From positions 1 through 10,923 of the forward strand of contig JAGFXQ010000106.1 in assembly GCA_017861355.1 (NCBI GenBank): a stretch of DNA of 10,923 nucleotides, in the 5' to 3' direction. A program made the position numbers and the translations under genes. Below the pieces are notes generated by a model. That model ran no database searches. It was given only the letters and a program-made list of their open reading frames with translations, and was not told where the DNA came from. Numbering within the stretch: the stretch's first letter is position 1; the number at the start of each line of letters is the position of its first letter. Positions 5,026 to 10,923 of the stretch are shown in pieces. The DNA comes from Bacillota bacterium. GTDB lineage: Bacteria; Bacillota; Clostridia; Lachnospirales; Lachnospiraceae.

Positions 5026-6285
5026 TTATGATGCGATTTCCTGCTCTATTTCTTCTGTTTCGATGTTCTTTGCTCTTCTTCTGAGTCCATTGATATAGAT
5101 ACTATACATACCGGCAATTCCGATTAGCGATAAAATAAAGGTCAGTGGCCAGATATAGTTCAGACCAATCTCCTCAATAAACTTACCTGCAATAGAGGTG
5201 CCAAGAGCGGCTCCGATGGACCAGCTTAAGGAACCGATGGCATTAAAGCGAGCACGAAAATTGCTTGGACTGTTATCAGCCAAATAGACACCAAAGTTCG
5301 TTACCACCAGAATCTCTCCGATGGTCCAGATAACTGTAGACATGATAAAGAATGGATAGCTGTTGACAAACCCTAACATACCAAACCCCATTGCATAGAA
5401 GATACCTGCAATTGTAATATTAATCAATGGCCGAAATCTCTTTGTTAACGAGGTAACCCCAACCGTACAGAATAATACGGTGAATGCATTGATACTCATC
5501 AAAATACCGAATTTACTGGCACCACTTTCGCCAAAAATTGCTTCTGCTGTTAAAGGTAAGGAAAACCGATGCTGTGTATAGATAAAGCTGTATATGATAT
5601 AAGTCAGAAGAAAGAAGGTAATCTGTGGTCTTTTAAGCAAAGCGGTAAGTACATTGCCCTTCTCCTCTTTCTCCTGCTCTGTATATACGGTCTTCTTTAA
5701 TTCATCCGCCTTAACTTCCTTCACATTCCTCCAGATTAAGAACATCGCAATAAAGGAGGTAAGTGCATCTCCGATGAACAACAGAGGAAGTAAGTTCTTG
5801 AATAGGAAACCTGCCACAATCGGTCCCAAGGCTACACCGATATTGATACCAAGATATTGCAGTGAGAAGCCGGATTGCCGTTGCTCTGGTGAAAGCATAT
5901 CGGTGATAATTGCATTCATCGGAGGTCTGACCGCTCCATGAAAGAAGGTTGATAACATAAGAAATACAACAATGACTGCCGGATTCGTCAAAAACGCGCA
6001 TGGTACTAATGCCAGCGCGGCTCCTGCCTGTGCAATCATATAAGTCCTCTTACGTCCAATCTCATCTGCCAGCTTTCCTCCGATTAATGACGAAGGAATT
6101 CCGATTAAGGAACATACCGTTACAATAATACCGGCTACCTCGATTGAGAGACCAATCTTAATCGTGAGATACATCGTTAAGAAGGGCATTACAAAATCCC
6201 CAAACCGGTTAATTACAGTAGCACCGAACATGATATACATGTTTCTAGGTAATCCCCTATAGGTGTCAATCATTTTAAGCTTCAC
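5026..6285 (-). CDS. Major facilitator superfamily transporter, probable drug/metabolite efflux (12 TM)
   Basis: The 419-residue protein is strongly hydrophobic, with about twelve membrane helices in two six-helix halves and a charged central loop near residues 185-215 (KEVKADELKKTVYTEQEKEEK). The MFS motif A between helices 2 and 3 is clear (GGKLADEIGRKR, 69-80). The fourth-to-fifth helix region contains RPPMNAIITDMLSPEQR and LGPIVAGF, as in proton-driven DHA1-type exporters of the MdtH/YajR kind. Length is typical. The start is GTG 6283-6285, with AGAGGA five bases upstream. The gene has its own promoter (6334-6362) overlapped by inverted repeats, suggesting control by a local repressor, though no regulator gene is present in the window. 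The substrate is unknown. The upstream ABM gene points the same way and might be functionally linked. Confidence 0.9.
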   Translation of the reverse strand: MKLKMIDTYRGLPRNMYIMFGATVINRFGDFVMPFLTMYLTIKIGLSIEVAGIIVTVCSLIGIPSSLIGGKLADEIGRKRTYMIAQAGAALALVPCAFLTNPAVIVVFLMLSTFFHGAVRPPMNAIITDMLSPEQRQSGFSLQYLGINIGVALGPIVAGFLFKNLLPLLFIGDALTSFIAMFLIWRNVKEVKADELKKTVYTEQEKEEKGNVLTALLKRPQITFFLLTYIIYSFIYTQHRFSLPLTAEAIFGESGASKFGILMSINAFTVLFCTVGVTSLTKRFRPLINITIAGIFYAMGFGMLGFVNSYPFFIMSTVIWTIGEILVVTNFGVYLADNSPSNFRARFNAIGSLSWSIGAALGTSIAGKFIEEIGLNYIWPLTFILSLIGIAGMYSIYINGLRRRAKNIETEEIEQEIAS

Positions 6286-6333
6286 ACGGATCCTCTCTTT
6301 TCTCTTATATTGTCCCCAAAAGTTATAACGACC

Positions 6334-6362
6334 ATTGTAATTAATTGTTAAGGTATTGTCAA
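6334..6362 (-). promoter_or_regulatory. Sigma-A promoter of the MFS gene
   Basis: The minus strand reads TTGACA (6357-6362), 17 bases, TACAAT (6334-6339). Transcription would start near 6327 and give a leader of about 42 bases. The -35 lies within one arm of an inverted repeat. Confidence 0.75.
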
Positions 6363-6385
6363 TAACGGATTACCTTGATTGACAA
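6350..6385. repeat. Interleaved inverted repeats over the MFS -35 region
   Basis: TTGTCAAT (6356-6363) is inverted as ATTGACAA (6378-6385), and AAGGTA (6350-6355) is inverted as TACCTT (6371-6376). The two pairs interleave and cover the -35 box and the DNA just upstream. This is a candidate operator for the exporter. Confidence 0.5.
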
Positions 6386-6424
6386 CTTTCTATTAAATGC
6401 ACAAGAAAAGAGAAAGACGAATGA

Positions 6425-6709
6425 TTAATATACCTTATGGTAAATATTTAAAGAACTCTCTGCAACAAACTTTCCAACCAATGGCACAATTCTCACAAAA
6501 TGCTCGGTCTTCATATGAGCATCCAAAGATGCTTTATCCTCCCATTCCTCAATCATGGTTAAGACAGTCGGATCCTTCTCATCTTGATACAGCTCATATA
6601 CAATGCAGCCCACTTCTTTTCTTGTTGCATTTACCAATTCCTCATACATACCTATCACTGTCTCAATCTGATCCTCAATTACTTTATTTTTTGCCACTAC
6701 TTTGATCAT
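6425..6709 (-). CDS. Antibiotic biosynthesis monooxygenase (ABM) domain protein, YgiN-like
   Basis: This is a 94-residue single-domain protein. MIKVVAKNKV at the start and the core YELYQDEKDPTVLTMIEEWE, followed by DKASLDAHMKTEHF (58-71), match the dimeric ferredoxin-like ABM fold. Conserved E55, W56, H65 and H70 lie where the family pattern has them. Members act as cofactor-free quinol/anthrone oxygenases or as small stress or detoxification proteins; the true substrate here is unknown. The start is ATG 6707-6709, six bases after a GGAGGT site. The longer in-frame extension to 6796 would run across a leader hairpin and has no ribosome binding site. The promoter is at 6787-6815 and the leader carries a strong stem-loop. 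No clear terminator separates it from the MFS promoter downstream, so read-through into the MFS gene is possible. Confidence 0.9.
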   Translation of the reverse strand: MIKVVAKNKVIEDQIETVIGMYEELVNATRKEVGCIVYELYQDEKDPTVLTMIEEWEDKASLDAHMKTEHFVRIVPLVGKFVAESSLNIYHKVY

Positions 6710-6733
6710 CTTTCTACCTCCATAATTACAAAG

Positions 6734-6771
6734 AGCATGAAGGATAGCCTTTTCACATGCTATTTCATGCT
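6734..6771 (-). promoter_or_regulatory. Stem-loop in the ABM mRNA leader
   Basis: On the minus strand, AGCATGAA (6764-6771) pairs with TTCATGCT (6734-6741), and ATAGC (6759-6763) with GCTAT (6744-6748). That gives 13 perfect pairs with a two-base bulge and a ten-base loop. The stem ends about 15 bases before the ribosome binding site and no T-tract follows, so it is not a terminator. It may stabilise the mRNA or control its translation. Confidence 0.55.
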
Positions 6772-6786
6772 TTATGTTTATTAATA

Positions 6787-6815
6787 ATACTAGCACCCAT
6801 AATCGAAAATGACAA
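6787..6815 (-). promoter_or_regulatory. Sigma-A promoter of the ABM gene
   Basis: The minus strand reads TTGTCA (6810-6815), 17 bases, TAGTAT (6787-6792). Transcription would start near 6780, leaving a leader of about 70 bases that contains the stem-loop. Confidence 0.6.
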
Positions 6816-6888
6816 GATCTAATTATAATATTGTCTTAATTGTGTTAGATATAATCAATATGTAACATTATCTCATATTATCCATTGT

Positions 6889-6917
6889 TTGACTTATCTA
6901 TTACAATGTTTTATACT
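6889..6917 (+). promoter_or_regulatory. Sigma-A promoter of the beta-helix gene
   Basis: TTGACT (6889-6894), 17 bases, TATACT (6912-6917). Transcription would start near 6924, giving a leader of about 114 bases. The leader holds a small hairpin, AATTC-GAAA-GAATT (6930-6943), and an inverted pair CAGAAT/ATTCTG (6966-6971 and 7000-7005). A second weaker promoter, TTTACA-N17-TTTATG, lies at 6955-6983. Confidence 0.65.
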
Positions 6918-7037
6918 AATTTTCGTGTCAATTCGAAAGAATTAAATGCGTTTCTTTACACGATGCAGAATAAATATTTTATGATGATTCGAAGGATGAA
7001 TTCTGTAATCAAACTATAAAACAATGAAGGGTAACAC

Positions 7038-8324
7038 ATGATGCGAAAGATAATTTATACATTAATGGCAATAACAGCTTTCATTTTTATCGTACCATCC
7101 GTTCATGCAGATGCAGCAATAAAAACATATACAATCTCAGAGAGCACAAAAGCTCCGGCAAAGTATTCAAAATTGGCTACCTATAATGAAAAAACAAAAG
7201 ATTATTATGTTTTTAGAGATGTTTTTGAAACGTGCGCAAAAAATAACGGTGGAAAGATAGTGATTAAAAAGGGTGAATATATTATAACTAATCCAATCTA
7301 TATCTCTTCTAATACAACCGTAGTTCTTGAGGATGGGGTTATCATAAAGAAAGGTTCCGAAACAGGAACAAGCAAATTAAAAGCGAGTCTCTCTATATTC
7401 CAGTTAATTAACCCTATGTATGCCAAGGTGGATAGTCATTATTCGGGGTATACCGGTGAACATGATATCACAATTCTTGGTGAGGGGAATGCAACATTAG
7501 ATATCGATTATGTTGAACGAGGTCTTGGAATAGTAATCGGCCATAATACGAATGTAACTGTAAAAAATATTCAATTCAAAAATATGAATGGCGGTCATTT
7601 TATCGAAATGGATGCATCCGATAACACATTGGTAGACGGATGCACTTTTGAAAATGCGAAAGAGTGGGGAAAGAGCGCATTTAAAGAAGCAATTAATGTT
7701 GATACACCTGACTTGGTTACGAAAGGATTTAATAATATTTGGAGTTCACATGATAAAACACCGAACAAGAATACTCATATCACAAATTGTACTTTTAAGA
7801 ACCTTGAGTCAGGGGTAGGAACTCATGGTGTATCTAAAACACAAAATCCTGACACAGGATTGTACGATATTAATCAATGGCATTCCAGTGTAACGATTGA
7901 TTATTGCAAGTTTATCAATATTAGTAGAACATGTCTGAGAGTGTATGGATGGAAAGATTTTGTTGTTGAGAATAATGAATTTACTAATGAGATCAAATAT
8001 AGTGGGTGCAGTATATTTGAAGGCTGGTGTGTTTCAAACCCCTCATTCAGAAAAAATAATATGAATAATTTTAAAACAATTGGAACGATTCTTACAATCA
8101 ATTATTTCACAAAGAAAGATGGAGTCATTGTTAAAGTTCCAGGGCAAGACTATGAGCCTAACTATAGCTATCTTTATGAGCAGAATGTTACAGATTTTTA
8201 TAATAATTCAGCTACGAATATGGATGATGCTAGAATTTACATTCAAAAAGGAATAAAAACAACTTTTCCGGAAACAAACATAACGATATCGGGTAATGAA
8301 ATGAAGTTACAAGAAGCTGATTAA
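7038..8324 (+). CDS. Secreted right-handed beta-helix (pectin-lyase-fold) protein of unknown activity
   Basis: The protein has 428 residues. An N-terminal signal peptide (MMRKIIYTLMAITAFIFIVP, then cleavage after VHA at residue 24) predicts export. GGKIVIKKGEYIITNPIYIS (71-90) followed by NTTVVLEDGV resembles the first coils of polygalacturonase-like beta-helices. Repeating coils follow: HDITILGEGNATLD (142-155), NVTVKNIQFKN (172-182), NTLVDGCTFEN (196-206), NTHITNCTFKN (245-255) and FVVENNEFTN (308-317). The catalytic aspartates of GH28 (NTD, DD) are not evident, so it may be a lyase-like enzyme, a glycan-binding protein or a structural protein. There is no LPXTG motif, C-terminal membrane helix or obvious cell-wall-binding domain. 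The start is ATG 7038, six bases after AAGGG; ATG 7041 is also possible. The gene is AT-rich and lysine/asparagine-rich compared with its neighbours. Confidence 0.8.
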   Translation: MMRKIIYTLMAITAFIFIVPSVHADAAIKTYTISESTKAPAKYSKLATYNEKTKDYYVFRDVFETCAKNNGGKIVIKKGEYIITNPIYISSNTTVVLEDGVIIKKGSETGTSKLKASLSIFQLINPMYAKVDSHYSGYTGEHDITILGEGNATLDIDYVERGLGIVIGHNTNVTVKNIQFKNMNGGHFIEMDASDNTLVDGCTFENAKEWGKSAFKEAINVDTPDLVTKGFNNIWSSHDKTPNKNTHITNCTFKNLESGVGTHGVSKTQNPDTGLYDINQWHSSVTIDYCKFINISRTCLRVYGWKDFVVENNEFTNEIKYSGCSIFEGWCVSNPSFRKNNMNNFKTIGTILTINYFTKKDGVIVKVPGQDYEPNYSYLYEQNVTDFYNNSATNMDDARIYIQKGIKTTFPETNITISGNEMKLQEAD

Positions 8325-8367
8325 GTAAAAGAGGACTTCCTAAATCGTTCAACGACTTAAGAAATCC
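8325..8367 (-). terminator. Rho-independent terminator of the NifU-like/GGGtGRT operon
   Basis: Arms 8333-8349 and 8351-8367 form 17 pairs in minus-strand RNA, three of them G-U, around a very small loop. The tail TCTTTTAC follows. Plus-strand RNA has three A-C mismatches in the same stem and no T-tract, so the direction favours the minus-strand operon ending at 8408. It could still weakly stop the convergent beta-helix transcript, which ends just before it. Confidence 0.75.
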
Positions 8368-8407
8368 CCTGTTATAGAACATTTTATTAAAAGATTATAA
8401 TCTTTTC

Positions 8408-9418
8408 TTAGAACTTTCCTGCTTCAGCAGCTTCCTGGATCGAAACAGCTACAGCAACAGTCATACCAACCATCGGGTTGTTACCTGCACCGATCAAGCC
8501 CATCATCTCTACGTGAGCCGGAACAGAGGAAGAACCTGCGAACTGAGCATCGGAATGCATTCTACCCATAGTATCTGTCATACCATAGGATGCAGGACCT
8601 GCTGCCATATTATCAGGATGAAGTGTTCTGCCTGTACCACCACCGGAAGCTACAGAGAAGAATTTCTTGCCCTGATCAACGCATTCCTTCTTGTAGGTAC
8701 CTGCAACCGGATGCTGGAATCTGGTAGGATTGGTGGAGTTACCGGTAATGGAAACGTCAACACCTTCCTTGTGCATGATAGCAACGCCTTCGGTTACATC
8801 GTTCGCACCATAACAGTTAACTGCTGCTCTAAGACCCTTAGAGTAGGATTTACGGAACACTTCCTTAACCTCACCGGTATAGTAATCCATCTCTGTCTCA
8901 ACATGGGTAAAACCGTTGATACGGGAGATGATCTGAGCTGCATCCTTGCCAAGACCGTTTAAGATTACTCTTAAAGGCTTTTGTCTAACTTTGTTCGCAG
9001 ACTGAGCGATACCAATCGCACCTTCTGCTGCTGCGAAGGACTCATGTCCAGCTAAGAAGCAGAAACAATCAGTAGACTCTTCCAGTAACATTTTACCAAG
9101 GTTACCATGTCCTAATCCAACTTTTCTTTGATCTGCAACAGAACCGGGAATACAGAAGGACTGTAAGCCTTCACCGATTGCTGCAGCAGCATCAGCTGCT
9201 CTTCTTGCATCTTTCTTGATAGCGATTGCTGCGCCTACGATATAAGCCCAACTAGCATTTTCAAAGCAAATAGGTTGAATTCCTTTAACCATATTGTAAA
9301 CATCAAGTCCGGCATCCTTAGTAATCTTCTCTGCTTCTTCAATGGAAGCAATGCCGTAGCTGTTTAAAACAGCATTAATTTGATTTATTCTTCTATCATA
9401 TGATTCAAATAAAGCCAT
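8408..9418 (-). CDS. GGGtGRT family protein
   Basis: The 336-residue protein carries the name-giving motif GGGTGRT at 259-265, within FFSVASGGGTGRTLHPDNMA. This family is found in anaerobic bacteria next to a NifU-like scaffold gene, as here; its biochemical role is not established to my knowledge. The sequence is soluble, Ala/Gly-rich and has six Cys (51, 89, 118, 120, 202, 246). The CFC at 118-120 and neighbouring HESF could bind a metal or an Fe-S cluster, which is inference. Glycine-rich stretches (GLGHGNLGKM, GLIGAGNNPM) suggest a nucleotide- or phosphate-binding fold. The start is ATG 9416-9418, nine bases after AAGGAGG; the frame extends to 9472 but that overlaps the previous gene. It is co-transcribed with the upstream gene, with a 19-base gap. 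Confidence 0.9.
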   Translation of the reverse strand: MALFESYDRRINQINAVLNSYGIASIEEAEKITKDAGLDVYNMVKGIQPICFENASWAYIVGAAIAIKKDARRAADAAAAIGEGLQSFCIPGSVADQRKVGLGHGNLGKMLLEESTDCFCFLAGHESFAAAEGAIGIAQSANKVRQKPLRVILNGLGKDAAQIISRINGFTHVETEMDYYTGEVKEVFRKSYSKGLRAAVNCYGANDVTEGVAIMHKEGVDVSITGNSTNPTRFQHPVAGTYKKECVDQGKKFFSVASGGGTGRTLHPDNMAAGPASYGMTDTMGRMHSDAQFAGSSSVPAHVEMMGLIGAGNNPMVGMTVAVAVSIQEAAEAGKF

Positions 9419-9427
9419 TGTATGTAT

Positions 9428-9434
9428 CCTCCTT
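9428..9434 (-). promoter_or_regulatory. Ribosome binding site of the GGGtGRT gene
   Basis: AAGGAGG on the minus strand lies nine bases before ATG 9416-9418, in the gap between the two operon genes. It excludes the longer frame that would overlap the upstream gene. Confidence 0.8.
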
Positions 9435-9437
9435 TTC

Positions 9438-10130
9438 CTATTCGTGTCTAGGGTCGATGATCTTAACAGCATCTTCTACACGGCCATACTGACCCTTGGA
9501 TTTCTCGAATGCTGTATTTGCATCTGCACCTTTTTTGATGAAGTCCATCATTTTACCAAAGTTAACGAACTGGTAACCAATGATTTCACTATTCTCATCT
9601 AAAGCGATTCCGGTTACATAACCATCGGTCATCTCAAGATAGCGAGGGCCCTTTGCAAGAGTACCATACATTGTACCAACCATGCTTCTAAGTCCTTTAC
9701 CTAAATCTTCAAGACCTGCGCCGATCGGAAGTCCATCTTCAGAGAATGCGCTTTGGGTTCTACCATACACGATCTGTAAGAAAAGTTCTCTCATAGCAGT
9801 ATTAATAGCGTCACATACTAAGTCTGTATTCAATGCCTCTAAGATTGTTAAGCCTGGGAGAATCTCAGATGCCATTGCTGCTGAATGAGTCATACCGGAG
9901 CAACCGATTGTCTCTACTAATGCTTCCTGAATCACTCCGTCCTTAACGTTAAGAGTTAATTTGCAGGTACCCTGCTGAGGTGCACACCAGCCGATGCCAT
10001 GAGTTAAACCGGAAATATCTTTTACTTCCTTAGCCTTTACCCATTTTGCTTCTTCCGGAATTGGTGCTGCTCCATGATGAGCACCCTGGGTAACCGGACA
10101 CATCATTTGAACTTCATGTGAATAAATCAT
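9438..10130 (-). CDS. NifU/IscU-like iron-sulfur cluster assembly scaffold protein
   Basis: The protein has 230 residues. The stretch CKLTLNVKDGVIQEALVETI followed by GCSGMTHSAAMASEIL (76-91) matches the IscU/NifU N-terminal core, in which a glycine-cysteine turn precedes an Ala/Ser helix. Candidate cluster ligands are C49, C56, C77 and C106; C11 lies in a short N-terminal extension. The protein is longer than IscU (about 130) because of an added C-terminal region (about 140-230) containing LEMTDGYVTGIALDENSEII. Its partner is the GGGtGRT gene 19 bases downstream, so the pair probably works together on an Fe-S or related thiol-metal function. The start is ATG 10128-10130 with AAAGGAG nine bases upstream. 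No nif or isc/suf genes are nearby, so a nitrogen-fixation role is not implied. Confidence 0.85.
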   Translation of the reverse strand: MIYSHEVQMMCPVTQGAHHGAAPIPEEAKWVKAKEVKDISGLTHGIGWCAPQQGTCKLTLNVKDGVIQEALVETIGCSGMTHSAAMASEILPGLTILEALNTDLVCDAINTAMRELFLQIVYGRTQSAFSEDGLPIGAGLEDLGKGLRSMVGTMYGTLAKGPRYLEMTDGYVTGIALDENSEIIGYQFVNFGKMMDFIKKGADANTAFEKSKGQYGRVEDAVKIIDPRHE

Positions 10131-10182
10131 GTTTTGAAACTCCTTTCAATATACATAGTATCGCATTTCACTTCTTACCTAA

Positions 10183-10206
10183 CAGAAGTTATCAAATCTT
10201 CTTCTG
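10183..10206 (-). promoter_or_regulatory. Small stem-loop in the NifU-like operon leader
   Basis: CAGAAG and CTTCTG (10183-10188 and 10201-10206) form a six-pair stem with a 12-base loop near the 5' end of the predicted transcript. It is short and may have no function. Confidence 0.3.
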
Positions 10207-10215
10207 CTATTAAGT

Positions 10216-10243
10216 ATTAGAATATAATGCTTTCATCAGTCAA
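10216..10243 (-). promoter_or_regulatory. Sigma-A promoter of the NifU-like/GGGtGRT operon
   Basis: The minus strand reads TTGACT (10238-10243), 16 bases, TCTAAT (10216-10221), each one mismatch from consensus. Transcription would start near 10209, giving a leader of about 79 bases. Confidence 0.6.
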
Positions 10244-10317
10244 GAGAAATTCTAACATTAGATGTAAATCCTTGTTAAAATTTTATCTTGTGTACGTATC
10301 ATATTTTCGCATAAAAA

Positions 10318-10923
10318 TCAAAATAAGTCCATACCTTTTTGTGTAATCAGAATTGGTAATGGAAGCACAACTCCGGAAAATACCTGACAGATCGTCTGAG
10401 GAATCATCATTATTCCAACGATAATACAGGTTTTCAATAGCATCGCCAACAATACGGTTCCAAGTCCCGTCTGCTTCTTCAGCAGATAAATACTCAGAAA
10501 GCATAATGGAGCAATAATTCCCATATCGAGAATGTATGTAATTTCCGTAGTATATACCTCAATCAGTGCAAGGGGTGTCCCGGCAATCACCGAGGGGATA
10601 ATATCCGGCATCCAGGCAATAATCAGTGCAATTCCGGCCAAGACTAAAAATCGATAATTTCCCTTGGTTGCCCCATATCGAAGCATTGGAACGGATATCT
10701 TGGTCAGAATGGCAAACATTCCGAATAAGGTACAGGTAAAAAGTGCGATGTATAATAGCATAAATCGATTATAGCTCACACCAAAGCAGAGACTGCTCGC
10801 ATAATAACAGGCTACGGCATACAGACTCATCAGACGCAGTCTGCTAGAATCCGATGCTTCCTTCTTATCTCTATACGAAGCAATGCCTAATAAGGGAACC
10901 AACAGCAACAGGATGCAGAAGTC
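10318..10923 (-). CDS. Polytopic membrane protein of unknown function (5' truncated)
   Basis: The frame is open to the window edge, so only the C-terminal 201 residues are seen; the start lies outside. It stops at TGA 10318-10320. About six hydrophobic helices are visible, including LYIALFTCTLFGMFAILTKI, FLVLAGIALIIAWMPDIIPS and LLAMLLKTCIIVGIMMIPQT, joined by short basic loops such as SYRDKKEASDSSRLR. No transporter or enzyme motif is recognised. No rho-independent terminator is evident between its stop and the NifU-like promoter at 10216-10243, so some read-through into that operon is possible. Function is unknown; the membrane location is secure. Confidence 0.7.
   Translation of the reverse strand, partial: DFCILLLLVPLLGIASYRDKKEASDSSRLRLMSLYAVACYYASSLCFGVSYNRFMLLYIALFTCTLFGMFAILTKISVPMLRYGATKGNYRFLVLAGIALIIAWMPDIIPSVIAGTPLALIEVYTTEITYILDMGIIAPLCFLSIYLLKKQTGLGTVLLAMLLKTCIIVGIMMIPQTICQVFSGVVLPLPILITQKGMDLF

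Noticed and set aside
6397..6784. Plus-strand small frames across the ABM gene
   Set aside because: Low-complexity shadows of the minus-strand ABM coding sequence and its leader.
8513..8962. Plus-strand 149-codon open frame inside the GGGtGRT gene
   Set aside because: Antisense to a clearly conserved gene, Cys/Thr-rich from reverse reading of Ala/Gly codons, with no start signal.
8408..10130. Nitrogen fixation locus
   Set aside because: The scaffold is only NifU-like in its core; no nitrogenase or NifS gene is present, and the partner is a GGGtGRT protein.

Overview
The window looks like chromosomal DNA from a low-GC, anaerobic Gram-positive bacterium, most likely Clostridia and probably Lachnospiraceae. 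The evidence is strong purine-rich ribosome binding sites, consensus sigma-A promoters, AT-rich intergenic DNA, and an adjacent NifU-like / GGGtGRT gene pair typical of anaerobic Firmicutes. No rRNA, tRNA, CRISPR array, insertion sequence or phage gene is visible.

Layout. Positions 2-325 (+) are the 3' end of a sugar isomerase of the fucose/arabinose isomerase family, followed by two strong inverted repeats. A small heat-shock protein (520-933, -) lies next, with a long palindrome-rich upstream region. Positions 1320-2336 (+) encode a GT2-GtrA glycosyltransferase. A short, structured interval (about 2331-2506) carries what looks like a minus-strand small RNA gene with its own promoter, a 95-nt hairpin and a terminator. 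A 61-residue protein follows (2532-2717, +). Then come a membrane PAS-GGDEF-EAL cyclic-di-GMP protein (2731-4758, -), an MFS exporter (5026-6285, -) and an ABM-fold monooxygenase (6425-6709, -), each with its own promoter. A secreted beta-helix protein (7038-8324, +) is AT-rich compared with its neighbours. The two-gene NifU-like / GGGtGRT operon (10130 down to 8408, -) and a truncated polytopic membrane protein (10318 to the end, -) close the window.

How the genes work together. Most units are single genes with their own control signals. The only clear operon is the NifU-like / GGGtGRT pair. The MFS and ABM genes point the same way and could share a detoxification role, but the MFS gene has its own consensus promoter with overlapping inverted repeats. 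The window is rich in regulatory palindromes: one is in the spacer of a consensus promoter in front of the c-di-GMP gene, and another is a 21-bp perfect palindrome between the hsp20 and glycosyltransferase genes.

Start codons were revised for six genes from their ribosome binding sites. All functional calls rest on reading motifs by eye; no database search was run.
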